Of a stretch of 64,000 nt of DNA, positions 17,421-25,705 are shown piece by piece. The notes below the pieces were generated by a model. It ran no database searches, was not told the origin of the DNA, and saw only the letters and a program-made list of their open reading frames with translations. Within the stretch, counting starts at the first letter, position 1; the number at the start of each line of letters is the position of its first letter. The translations under genes were made by a program, and so were the position numbers. Origin of the DNA: Mesorhizobium sp. Root102 (GTDB taxonomy: Bacteria > Pseudomonadota > Alphaproteobacteria > Rhizobiales > Rhizobiaceae); contig NZ_LMCP01000019.1 in the NCBI RefSeq assembly GCF_001425625.1, positions 1 to 64,000 on the forward strand. Reading direction: 5' to 3'.

Positions 17421-17819
17421 GATGTCGTTGTCACCACCAACATGTTCGGCGACATATTGAGCGACGAGGCCGCCGGCCTTGTCGGCGGCCTCGGCATGGC
17501 GCCTGGCCTTTGCATCGGTGAAGGCAACATAGCCATGGCGCAGGCGGCGCATGGGTCTGCTCCCGATATCGCCGGCAAGGGCATCGTCAATCCCTATGCG
17601 ATGATCGAATCCACCCGCATGCTGCTGGAATGGCTCGGCCATAACCGCGGCATCGCCGAGGCGCTCGCCGCGGCGTCCCTCATGGCGCAAGCGACCATTG
17701 CCGCGCTCTCGCGGCCCGAAACGCGGACCAGCGACATACGCGGAGCCACCGACACCGAAGGAATGACCAGCGCCATCGTCGCTGCCATCGAAAAGGAGCC
17801 TGAAAATGTCCTCGCATAA
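17421..17819 (+). pseudogene. 3' remnant of an isocitrate/isopropylmalate dehydrogenase-family gene
   Basis: The frame reads DVVVTTNMFGDILSDEAAGLVGGLGMAPG and then AHGSAPDIAGKGIVNPYAM. This is the C-terminal third of the isocitrate/3-isopropylmalate dehydrogenase family, with the metal and substrate motif and the nucleotide-binding loop. The roughly 230 N-terminal residues that should precede it are missing: an in-frame stop at 17412 stands just before the homology begins, and guaA ends 55 bp upstream. The fragment stop overlaps the start of the complete tartrate dehydrogenase by 14 bp, so the two were once a tandem pair. An ATG at 17442 could still give a 125-residue peptide, but it could not be an active enzyme. 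Confidence 0.85.
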
Positions 17820-18906
17820 GATCGCGGTCATCGGCGGTGACGGCATTGGCCCGGAGGTTGTTGAGGCCGGTGTGAAGGTACTGGAAGCATTGGCCGCGGT
17901 CGAGCCGGGCCTTGCCTTCGATTTCAGGCGCTTCGACTGGGGCTCGGACTACTATCGCCGCAACGGCCGCATGATGCCGCAGGATGGCCTCACCCAGATC
18001 GAGGGCTTCGATGCCATCTATTTCGGTTCGGTCGGCGATCCGAACCTTCCCGACGATATCACCCTTTGGGGTCTGCGTCTGGCCATCTGCCAGGGCTTCG
18101 ACCAATACGCCAATGTGCGGCCGACGCGTCTCTTGCCTGGGCTGACCGGCCCGCTGCGGCCCGAACTCGGCAAGCAGATAGACTGGGTGATCGTCCGCGA
18201 AAACAGCGAAGGCGAATATGCCGGCGTCGGCGGTCGCGCCCATCGCGGCCTTCCGATCGAAGTCGGCATGGATGTCGCCGTCTTCACTCGCACTGGCATC
18301 GAACGGATCGCCCGCTTTGCCTGCGACCTTGCCATGTCGCGCCCCCGCAAACTGCTGACAGTGGTGACAAAGTCAAACGCACAGCGCCATGGCATGGTGC
18401 TCTGGGACGAAGTCGTGCGCGAAGTGGTTCGTGATCATCCCGGTCTGACTGTCGACTGGATGCTGGTCGATGCAATGACCCAGCGCATGGTCAACAAGCC
18501 GGGCAGCATCGATACGGTTTTGGCGACCAACCTTCATGCTGATATCCTGTCCGATCTGGCTGCCGCGCTTGGCGGTTCGCTCGGGATCGGCTCGACGTCG
18601 AATATGGATCCGTCGCGCAATCGTCCGTCCATGTTCGAACCCATCCACGGTTCGGCCTTCGACATCACCGGCAAAGGCGTCGCCAATCCACTCGGTGCGT
18701 TCTGGACCGCAAGCCTAATGCTCGACCATTTGGGCGAGCCGGCTGCGGCGCGGCGCCTCATGGTGGCGATTGAAACCGTCACCGATCGAGGAGAGTATTT
18801 GAGTCCGGACCTGGGTGGAGTGGCGAACACCGCCGAAGTGACCGCTGCGGTGATCGCTGCACTTTCTGGTGCAAACAGTACAAGCTCCTCTGGCTTGCCC
18901 GGATAG
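17806..18906 (+). CDS. ttuC: Tartrate dehydrogenase / D-malate dehydrogenase family
   Basis: A 366-residue complete member of the isocitrate/isopropylmalate dehydrogenase superfamily. Visible are IAVIGGDGIGPEVV, the substrate arginine region YANVRPTRLLPG, the RENSEGEYAGVGG motif (typical of TtuC and DmlA), the metal-binding aspartates in ATNLHADILSDLAAALGGSLG, and the NAD site HGSAFDITGKGVANP. It oxidises tartrate or D-malate with NAD, with decarboxylation for malate. The start at 17806 follows a Shine-Dalgarno (aggag). It may link functionally to the sugar-acid genes at the right end of the window. Confidence 0.88.
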   Translation: MSSHKIAVIGGDGIGPEVVEAGVKVLEALAAVEPGLAFDFRRFDWGSDYYRRNGRMMPQDGLTQIEGFDAIYFGSVGDPNLPDDITLWGLRLAICQGFDQYANVRPTRLLPGLTGPLRPELGKQIDWVIVRENSEGEYAGVGGRAHRGLPIEVGMDVAVFTRTGIERIARFACDLAMSRPRKLLTVVTKSNAQRHGMVLWDEVVREVVRDHPGLTVDWMLVDAMTQRMVNKPGSIDTVLATNLHADILSDLAAALGGSLGIGSTSNMDPSRNRPSMFEPIHGSAFDITGKGVANPLGAFWTASLMLDHLGEPAAARRLMVAIETVTDRGEYLSPDLGGVANTAEVTAAVIAALSGANSTSSSGLPG

Positions 18907-19706
18907 AAGCGGTAATCGTAGCAAAGTTGGTGGACTTCTTTGATGGCCATCGCGCTGCGGCTGGAAAAACATCCAGACACCTTCGTTGGAACCCGGCCCA
19001 GCCGCCGAGGTCTCGTAGCGACATTGCAGCTGGCGCGACCACGAAGCAAAATTGCCCTTCTTGAAATGGTGACGGTACATTTCGAGACGGCTTTGGACGC
19101 GCCATCGGACGTCGCAAGGGGAGTGAGGGGTTAGCGTACTCCGGAGTGCCCCGGCGTAGTTTTTCGCAGAAAAAACGACGATTGGCGGTTTATCTCATTC
19201 ACTATCGACGCTGCATCATCGACTGAAGTCTCCGACTGCCCAAGTCACTGATTTTTCTGGCCCCGTGCAAACCAGGGCCTCGTTGGGTGTGAAGGACAGC
19301 AGATCAATCTGACGGTACTTTTGACGGTACTTTTCGTACGCGACTTAACGTCCGAGAAAAGTACCGTCACCCGTTTTCTCGGCCTGACGGTACCTTTTTG
19401 TGGGTCAACACTTTGAAATATATCCAGAAAATGGCTTTCCGGTGACATTTCGGCGCGAACGGTACTTTAGCACGTTCCGGCATCGGCCAAGGCGATTTGC
19501 GTATGCGAGTGAAAGCTCGTGAACCGGTCGTCCGTGCCGGCGGACAGGTTTCTACAGGTGGCCGCGTCGGGGGACGCGGGACGGACTGTTTCCACTCGCG
19601 GCGGTCCGTAGACCGCGGCTTGGTCATCCGCCGGCCGGGTAGTATCAGCGTCTCCTGGAAGCTCCGATCTTCATCGGACCAGCCGCGTTTCCGATCGTGA
19701 AGTCGG
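18907..19706. repeat. Gene-free mosaic of degenerate repeats (left copy)
   Basis: This 800-bp stretch holds no credible gene. The motif GACGGTAC(T/A)TTT occurs near 19071, 19311, 19323 and 19386. An inverted copy at about 19353-19368 makes a 13-bp-arm hairpin with the 19323 copy. The block at 19069-19120 (ggtgacggtacatttcgag onward) and the block at 19505-19570 (gctcgtga...cgtccgtgccgg onward) both have close counterparts at 49946-49995 and 50183-50240. It appears to be decayed mobile or dispersed-repeat DNA. I could not identify a transposase frame. Confidence 0.7.
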
Positions 19707-19892
19707 ATGCAAGTGAAAAAAGCTACCGGGCAAGTCGACCAGAAGAAACAAGTTCAGTGCGCTCGGACCCCGCGCGGGGCAATGGGCCGGGCAAAAAAGC
19801 TTGAATTGTTCGACGGTCGGGCGCTGGATAGCGAGACAGCGGCCGACGAGCGAACGCCGGAACTGGCTTCCGAGGCGCTGAAGGGGGGAATC

Positions 19893-21734
19893 GTGGATAC
19901 GACGGCGGAAACGGACGTTACTTCGTTGATTTCGGGCTTCGAACAGCTCGCCGAGCGATTCGTCTCCGGACTGTTCGCGCGGTTTGCCGCTTTAAGCGGG
20001 GTCTCCGCCGAGCTTGAAAACCTGAGGGTCTCGCTCGCGGCCGAGGGAACGTCTCTCTTTACACTCCTGTTCGAGATTGTGTTGGTTGTTGCGCTCGTAG
20101 CGGGCGTGTTCATCCTGCTCGTCCGGCGGTTCAAGAAGGCGAGTGCCAAGAGCAGTGCATGGCGCAGATTCTTCGCGGGCGTGGCGGCTGCTGTGGTGGC
20201 GCTGGTTATCGGTTTCATTGCTGCGCGGCTGCTGGCCGGTTCGGGCCTGCCTTTGCAAACCCTTCACCTTTGGACGGTAGCGACCGTGCTCGGCCTCATC
20301 ATCCTCGCCGCCGTCAGATCACTCTTGATGGCATCGCGGCGAAGCGAGTTTGCGGAGCGCTCCGTCCATATGGCGACGCTCGTGCGCGACCTCTCGCTTG
20401 CTATTGGCTTGGCGCTCGTCGGCGTTACGCTGCTCGGGACGTTGCGGCTCTGGAGCGTCGGACCGGCCTTGGGGGACCTGCTGCGAACAGGCTTGGGAAT
20501 TCCGATCTACTTTTTGTTTGCGTGGGCGGTATGGCGGCACAGACGCACAATGGCAGCCGCCGTCGCCGGTCCGCGTCCCAGAGGCCGCTGGCGCACCCGT
20601 CTCGCCAAAATGTGGCCGGCAATCGTGATCGTCTTCGTGATAATCACCTTTCTCAGCACTCAGGCCGCGCTGACCCTGGGAGCATCGCTTCGTGGGTCGG
20701 CCGTTGTGCTGACCGCGTTGATGTTTCTCGCCGCGCCGCATCTCGACGCAATGATCGGGAACTGGGCGCAGCGTGGATTGGAGTCTTCTGACATCTCGAT
20801 CTTGGCAGCGGCAGGGCGACAGACCGCTCGCTTCACCGTCGTGGCTATCATGATTGCCATGCTGGGAACGCTATGGGTGACACCGCTGGCTGCCGGGTTC
20901 GGCATAGATCTGCGAGAGGTCGCCAAGGGCGCATCCGGTGTGGCGCTGATCATGTTGGGGGCGGCGTTTCTGTGGAACGTGGTCGGCACAGGGACGGCTC
21001 GCGCCTTACGTGCGGAGTTACCCGCCGTAGCTGATGACGAGGAGGCGCTGGGTGCGCCGCGTTCACGGCTGGGCACGCTGGTGCCGCTGATCAGCGCGGT
21101 CGGCAAATCGAGCATTCTGGCCTTGGCGCTGCTCTCGATCCTGGTGTCGATCGGGGTTAATGTCTGGCCGCTGATCGCCGGCTTGAGTGTGTTCGGGCTG
21201 GCCATCGGCTTCGGCTCGCAGACGCTGGTGAAGGACCTGGTCTCCGGGCTGTTCTTCCTGATCGACGATGCGTTCCGCTTCGGCGAATATATCGAAACGT
21301 CGGGCGCCAAGGGGACCGTAGAAAAAATCTCGGTCCGGTCCGTTTCCCTGCGCCATCAGCGCGGTGCCTTGGCGACAATTCCCTATGGCGAGATCGGCAA
21401 GATCCAGAATTTCAGCCGCGACTGGATGATCGAGAAACTGACCTTTCGCGTTGCATTCAACACCGATGTCGACAAGGTCCGCAAGATTTTCAAGAAGATC
21501 GGCCAGGATATTTCGGCCAATCCGGAACTTGCTGGAGATTTGCTCGCCCCGTTCAAGAGCCAGGGAATTGCCGAGGTTGAGGACGGCACGCTGGTTATCC
21601 GGGCCAAATTCATGGCGAAAGCCGGCAAACACTTCATGATCCGCCGCGCCGTTTTGCTCGCCGTGCACCAGGCATTTCAGGAAAACGGCATTAAGGCCGT
21701 CCCAAAGCCCCTGACATCCAATCCCGGAGCCTGA
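19893..21734 (+). CDS. MscS-family mechanosensitive channel (YbiO-like, large)
   Basis: A 613-residue inner-membrane channel. About ten membrane segments lead into the MscS core with the pore helix LIAGLSVFGLAIGFGSQTLVKDLVSGLFFLIDDAF and the beta domain motif IRSVSLRHQRG-like (VRSVSLRHQRGALATIPYG). Such channels open under membrane tension to release solutes in hypo-osmotic shock. The frame is open to an ATG at 19707, but the GTG at 19893 has a strong Shine-Dalgarno (aaggggggaatc) and the extra 62 residues look unnatural. No signal peptide remains, although related large channels usually have one, so the 5' end may have been lost at the adjoining repeat region. The start is uncertain. Confidence 0.85.
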   Translation: MDTTAETDVTSLISGFEQLAERFVSGLFARFAALSGVSAELENLRVSLAAEGTSLFTLLFEIVLVVALVAGVFILLVRRFKKASAKSSAWRRFFAGVAAAVVALVIGFIAARLLAGSGLPLQTLHLWTVATVLGLIILAAVRSLLMASRRSEFAERSVHMATLVRDLSLAIGLALVGVTLLGTLRLWSVGPALGDLLRTGLGIPIYFLFAWAVWRHRRTMAAAVAGPRPRGRWRTRLAKMWPAIVIVFVIITFLSTQAALTLGASLRGSAVVLTALMFLAAPHLDAMIGNWAQRGLESSDISILAAAGRQTARFTVVAIMIAMLGTLWVTPLAAGFGIDLREVAKGASGVALIMLGAAFLWNVVGTGTARALRAELPAVADDEEALGAPRSRLGTLVPLISAVGKSSILALALLSILVSIGVNVWPLIAGLSVFGLAIGFGSQTLVKDLVSGLFFLIDDAFRFGEYIETSGAKGTVEKISVRSVSLRHQRGALATIPYGEIGKIQNFSRDWMIEKLTFRVAFNTDVDKVRKIFKKIGQDISANPELAGDLLAPFKSQGIAEVEDGTLVIRAKFMAKAGKHFMIRRAVLLAVHQAFQENGIKAVPKPLTSNPGA

Positions 21735-21735
21735 G

Positions 21736-21843
21736 CATTCGGACAATCACGACTACGCCGTGCTGATGTATGCTGATCACGTTGGACGCGTCTGGACATT
21801 CAATTTAGGCGTCTGGAGCTGGCGCGATACCGACCTCAGCTAA
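21736..21843 (+). pseudogene. Short C-terminal fragment of a small rhizobial-type protein
   Basis: Directly after the channel gene a second frame reads HDYAVLMYADHVGRVW then TFNLGVWSWRDTDLS and stops. Its pattern (Asp-Tyr-x-Val, VGR(V/I), WxW) resembles small rhizobial hypothetical proteins, but only about 35 residues remain. From 21844 to 22056 I see no gene. Confidence 0.25.
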
Positions 21844-22056
21844 CCCGAGCCCGATGCAAATCGTTCCTCGCCATCTCCCATGTGTCGGAAGCGGTGGCAG
21901 CAGACGTTTGCATTCAGCGAGGCCCGCTGCTGAGGCGAGCGTGGGCCAGGCAGTGCTGACGTCGGGCCGGAACTGGACCAGCATGCCGCGCTCCGGATCG
22001 CGCCAAAGCTCCCGCTCGGAGAAACCGTGCCTCCTACGTGGTACTTGCGCAAGCCT

Positions 22057-22518
22057 TCAACGGATCCATCTGACGAACCGCACGATCACTTCCTCGGCGA
22101 TGACCATGGTCATGACGACAATAATCAGCGGCACCACGCCGTGCAGCATGCCTTCGAAGCGGACCCTATCCCCGAACACGAAGGTAATCGCCTCCAGAAT
22201 CACGAACTTGGACAGGAACAGCACCACCCATGCGCCGAAGAAACGCATGAACTTCATGAAGGCACCTTGCCTTGCCGAGAAGAACACGGCGACCTGATGC
22301 TCGATGGCAATCGTCCCCTTCAGAAGGGCCTGCAACAGGATGGCTGCAAGCAACGACACGCTGAAGGAAGCGACCGTGACGCTGTCCGAAAACTCATCGA
22401 ACAGGTTTAGGACCACGAGGTCGATCAAGACTCCGAAGGTATAGCGGAGGATCAGCCGCTGGCGGTCAGTCGGCATTTCGGCCGTGGCCGGCAGAAAACC
22501 GTGGATTTTGTCAGCCAT
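22057..22518 (-). CDS. Small polytopic membrane protein, unknown function
   Basis: A 153-residue protein with four predicted membrane helices (FGVLIDLVVLNLF, VASFSVSLLAAILLQALL, FGAWVVLFLSKFVILEAITFVF and LIIVVMTMVIAEEVIV). The ATG at 22518 is preceded by aagggggtg, a good ribosome site. The 17 extra codons of the open frame are dropped. I recognise no family function. About 80 bp upstream lies a variant (CCACGTAACTAAC, opposite orientation) of the promoter element shared by the surrounding envelope genes, so it may be co-regulated. Confidence 0.75.
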   Translation of the reverse strand: MADKIHGFLPATAEMPTDRQRLILRYTFGVLIDLVVLNLFDEFSDSVTVASFSVSLLAAILLQALLKGTIAIEHQVAVFFSARQGAFMKFMRFFGAWVVLFLSKFVILEAITFVFGDRVRFEGMLHGVVPLIIVVMTMVIAEEVIVRFVRWIR

Positions 22519-22596
22519 GACACCCCCTTCCAAACAAAACACCCTGCCGAGCGGTGCGAATCTCCGCATTACCTTCGCACCTTCCGTTTCGAGGCG

Positions 22597-22609
22597 CCAC
22601 GTAACTAAC
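22597..22609. promoter_or_regulatory. Variant copy of the shared CCACGTAACTTAC element
   Basis: CCACGTAACTAAC differs at one base from the core repeated upstream of 24.6, 25.7, 27.9 and 33.3 kb. It is inverted relative to the leftward gene it would serve and lacks the matching downstream -10 spacing, so it is a weaker candidate. Confidence 0.35.
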
Positions 22610-22795
22610 GGTAAATACAGTGGGCCACCGGCTCCAGCGCCGAAAAGGTCGCCAGCTTACCGGGATAGCGAAGGATTGACCGCCCGCTATGATGCGACCG
22701 TGACTGTAGTCGGGTCGCGTTTCTAAGCAGAAGGGCCGCGGGGCGAAGTAACCCGCCGCCAAAGAGGGGCGGTTGCCAACCTCACAGAATTGCTC

Positions 22796-24508
22796 TCAGT
22801 CCGCCACGTCGAAGCCCGCTTTCTTCAGCGAACGGATGACGAATTCGACATCTTGGGATCGGGCCAAACGCATCGAGACTTGCTGGCGCACGGTCTTCAC
22901 CAAATTCGGTGCATTCTGGACAAGCCAGTCACGCTCCCGTTCGGCCTCGATTTTGTTTCCCGCTTCACCGAAAACCGCAGCAGCAATCAAATGGTAGATC
23001 GGATTCGAGGGAACCGCGGATCTTTTCAGCCACATTGCTGCCCGCTGATAGTCGCCGCTGAAATAGGAGCAAAGGGCCAGGTCGGCCTCAAAGGTGCGCA
23101 GGGCGCCGGGATTCCTTTCACGCGCTTCATTGAGCAACGCGCATCCCTCATGCCAATTGCCGGAGACCGCCAGGCGCTCTCCATATTCGCCCATAAAATT
23201 GGTGTCGTTCGGATTGATGGCCAAGGCCTGTTTGCCAACGCTCAATGCAGCATCGACTTCCTTGCTGAAATAAAGCCCAAGCATTTCTGCCTGACGTCCG
23301 CGGACATTGAGGGGGTCAGCTTCCACAGCTTTCCTTGCCGCAGCCAAGCCGAACTCGAGGGCTGGCGCCGACGAGGCTGGATCGGCTGGTATCTCGTACC
23401 GGTACTCATCTATGTAAATCAACGAAAGAAGCCCCCAGGCCGTGGCGTAGTCTGGGAAGTGATCCACTGTGTTCTTGAGGCAGGTGCGCACCGATGATCG
23501 CGTTATTGGATCGAGGGTGGTTTTGTATTCGTAGAAGGAAAGCGTGCAGGAATACGCGGCCCAATCATCGGGGGGATTGCTGACGTGGAGCTTGGCATCT
23601 GCCTGGAAGATAACGCCGTAAGCCTGGGCCAGGCTGGTCGCCACCTTGCTCGCAATATCGGCCTGGGCCTTGACGAGGTCAGCCACCCTCAATCCACCAC
23701 TGTAACTTTCAGACCAAAGAATCGAACCATCGGCCCGGTTGACCAGCCGCATCCGGAGCCAGAATGCGTCTGGGGCAAGGTTGACGCTCCCTGAAAGAAC
23801 AAATCGCGGCAGCGATGCCTCCCCGCCGTTTGCGGGCGTTTCCATGACCGCGATGTCCTTGAACTTGGAAAGCTGGACGACAATTTCCTGCTTCAATCCG
23901 ACGGCGGCCGCCGACCCACTCGGAGTGCCGGTCAGATCGTCAAACTTCTCCACAAGCACGCGGGGCATTACCGGCGCGCCCGGCCTGACGGATGTCCATG
24001 ACCACACCAGCACCAACGCCGCGACCACGAGAAGCGCTGCAGCACCCAAGGCGGTCAGCAGCAGAGGCATCCGCCGTGCTGGAAATTCGGTTGGCTTTTG
24101 CGAAACAACCGACAATGGGGGCGCTTCTAGTGCAAATGGCGAACGGACCGAGAAGACAGGAACATACCCCCCCTTTGGAATCGTGATCAGGATCGGGTCA
24201 GTGTGTCCGGCCGTCAGATAGTAGCGCTCGAGCGCACGCCTGAGGTGGCCAGCCTCGATGCGAACGATCGGATCCGTTTGCGGGTCGAACGCCTCGCCGC
24301 GACCAAACACTTCGACTGCGATGGAATAGGCCTTGATGCGATCGCCTCGTCCCGACAATGCTTCCTCCACCACATGGCTGAGGAAACGCCGCTCGCGGCC
24401 TGTGGCATCGAAATCGATACTGTCGAGGATAAGGGCAAGTTGGGCGCGACAAGCCTCGATGGGGAGCTCATGCACCCCCGGTGCGGGCGTTTCCGCCTGG
24501 ATCGCCAT
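22796..24508 (-). CDS. Membrane-bound winged-helix/TolB-like/TPR one-component regulator (ToxR/CadC topology)
   Basis: A 570-residue protein. Residues about 20-120 form a winged-helix-like domain widespread in Acidobacteria and rhizobia, with RFLSHVVEEALSGRG, VEVFGRGEAFDPQTDPIVR, HLRRALERYY and the wing-like IPKGGYVPVF. One membrane helix follows at about 147-171. A TolB-N-like domain (about 185-310, VLVEKFDDLTG, VLSGSV, LWSESYSGGL) and a long TPR-type helical region complete the protein. This gives a cytoplasmic DNA-binding head and a periplasmic sensing tail. DNA binding by this head is inferred, not proven. The ATG at 24508 with gggagg ahead is preferred to the TTG at 24529. The conserved element at 24552-24580 lies in its divergent promoter region, suggesting self-control. 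Confidence 0.82.
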   Translation of the reverse strand: MAIQAETPAPGVHELPIEACRAQLALILDSIDFDATGRERRFLSHVVEEALSGRGDRIKAYSIAVEVFGRGEAFDPQTDPIVRIEAGHLRRALERYYLTAGHTDPILITIPKGGYVPVFSVRSPFALEAPPLSVVSQKPTEFPARRMPLLLTALGAAALLVVAALVLVWSWTSVRPGAPVMPRVLVEKFDDLTGTPSGSAAAVGLKQEIVVQLSKFKDIAVMETPANGGEASLPRFVLSGSVNLAPDAFWLRMRLVNRADGSILWSESYSGGLRVADLVKAQADIASKVATSLAQAYGVIFQADAKLHVSNPPDDWAAYSCTLSFYEYKTTLDPITRSSVRTCLKNTVDHFPDYATAWGLLSLIYIDEYRYEIPADPASSAPALEFGLAAARKAVEADPLNVRGRQAEMLGLYFSKEVDAALSVGKQALAINPNDTNFMGEYGERLAVSGNWHEGCALLNEARERNPGALRTFEADLALCSYFSGDYQRAAMWLKRSAVPSNPIYHLIAAAVFGEAGNKIEAERERDWLVQNAPNLVKTVRQQVSMRLARSQDVEFVIRSLKKAGFDVAD

Positions 24509-24551
24509 CTCCTCCCTCGATCCTTGCAACCGCGTTCTTGTTGTTGTGCGG

Positions 24552-24605
24552 TTACATGCTTATCCACGTAACTTACCTTCTGCTGCCGTCTCTTGGCAAT
24601 ATGAT
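24552..24605 (+). promoter_or_regulatory. Shared promoter element, site A (divergent with regulator)
   Basis: TTAC at 24552, core CCACGTAACTTAC at 24564-24576, then a -10-like TATGAT at 24600-24605, 23 bases after the core. The two TTAC units are 21 bp apart, that is two helical turns, as expected for tandem binding by winged-helix regulators. It faces the small gene at 24631 and lies 44 bp from the start of the regulator on the other strand. Confidence 0.6.
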
Positions 24606-24630
24606 TGCGTCAGGTCGATGAACTGGCGTC

Positions 24631-24939
24631 ATGAGCACAAAAGACGGATCGTCTCACAGACACCGAGCGGTCTCGGCGGCAGTACGCCGATACCCCCAGT
24701 TTGAATTGACGATCCATCGGCTGATGGATCGAAGCGAGAGTTTTCGCGACATCTGCGAGGAACTCGCCGATGCGGAGTTTGCGCTCTCGAAGGTCGACGA
24801 GGCCCCGCCGGCATTGCGCGAGGCCCGACGAGCCGAATGGCAGGAACTGGTGGATCGGCTGGTTGGAGAGGTAGGGGCGGCAGTGCTGAATACCGATGCC
24901 GCCCGCAAGCCAGGTGTCAACCCGTGGCCGCCACGGTGA
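24631..24939 (+). CDS. Small cytoplasmic protein, unknown function
   Basis: A 102-residue soluble, charged, helical protein with no signal peptide (SFRDICEELADAEFALSKV, REARRAEWQELVDRLVGEV). The small size and amphipathic helices would suit a helical-bundle regulator or adaptor. I recognise no named family. It is the first gene downstream of element A and is divergent from the membrane-bound regulator, so it is a likely member of that regulator's circuit. It may be co-transcribed with the secreted protein at 24998. Confidence 0.65.
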   Translation: MSTKDGSSHRHRAVSAAVRRYPQFELTIHRLMDRSESFRDICEELADAEFALSKVDEAPPALREARRAEWQELVDRLVGEVGAAVLNTDAARKPGVNPWPPR

Positions 24940-24997
24940 ACAGCCATGAGTGAGCACGGCAGTAGCAAAGAGCGACAGCAAAGGAAAGGCAAATACC

Positions 24998-25525
24998 ATG
25001 CGAAACTTCATGACACTGATTGCGGCAATGTCAGTAGCACTTTCGTCTGCGACGGCAACCTACGCACAAACACAAAATCCGCTGCCCAAGGCCAGCGATG
25101 TGCTTGTCCGATACGGCGAGGACGTCGAGGGCTGGACGGTCTATACAAATCAAACCCGCGGAGATTGCTTGATCGTGCGCCAGGACGGGCCAAGTGCGGT
25201 GCAAATGGGCGTTACCGCAAATCAGGAAATCGGGTACCTTGGCGTGTTCACGAAGGTGGATATCGGCCTTAAGAACGGGAACACGTCTGACATCTTTGTC
25301 TCTTTGGACGGCCATCTCTACAAGGGTGTGGCCACAAGCACGAGCGGCGAACTCAAGGGCGGATATTCTGGCGGCTACATCTTGACCGACGACCCGAAGT
25401 TCAAGCGCGACGTGGCGAAAAAATACAAAATGACCGTGTTTCCGGAAACCAAGGGGACCTTTGTCGTCGACCTGAAGGGAACTTTCAAAGCAATGGCAGT
25501 GGGCCGCAAGTGCCTCAAGCACTGA
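24998..25525 (+). CDS. Secreted protein, unknown function
   Basis: A 175-residue protein with a signal peptide (MRNFMTLIAAMSVALSSA, then cleavage after TYAQ). The mature part is beta-rich and resembles the invasion-associated locus B (IalB)-like fold in its pattern: a W-x-V-Y-T opening, a cysteine near the start (GDCLIV), and a closing cysteine (GRKCLKH). The ATG at 24998 is favoured over the upstream start of the open frame because it begins the signal peptide. Its location is periplasmic. The IalB link is a suggestion only. It is 58 bp downstream of the small gene at 24631. Confidence 0.75.
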   Translation: MRNFMTLIAAMSVALSSATATYAQTQNPLPKASDVLVRYGEDVEGWTVYTNQTRGDCLIVRQDGPSAVQMGVTANQEIGYLGVFTKVDIGLKNGNTSDIFVSLDGHLYKGVATSTSGELKGGYSGGYILTDDPKFKRDVAKKYKMTVFPETKGTFVVDLKGTFKAMAVGRKCLKH

Positions 25526-25600
25526 CCTTCCGGCGGGCCATCAAACACAGCGGCAATCCGGTCGACGTCAAGCCACCAAAGGCGATACGTTGAAGTTGTA

Positions 25601-25698
25601 GCGCAATTACATGCTTACCCCACGTAACTTACATTCCGGCGCCAGCTCTTTGGGGCCTACTATCCATGAATGAATGCAGGAAGTGCCCATAGAGCGAG
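25601..25698 (+). promoter_or_regulatory. Shared promoter element, site B, within a duplicated promoter module
   Basis: TTACATGCTTAC at 25607, core CCACGTAACTTAC at 25620-25632, -10-like TACTAT at 25658-25663, 25 bases after the core. TTACAT recurs exactly 22 bp apart. The whole segment of nearly 100 bp is almost identical to 27669-27764, so one promoter has been copied in front of a second operon. It would start transcription about 35 bases before the outer-membrane protein start at 25706. Confidence 0.65.
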
Positions 25699-25705
25699 CC
25701 CTGAC

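Noticed and set aside
18907..19140. Possible transposase remnant on the minus strand
   Set aside because: The frames are short and switch repeatedly, and no DDE or recombinase motif is visible. It is reported only as a repeat.
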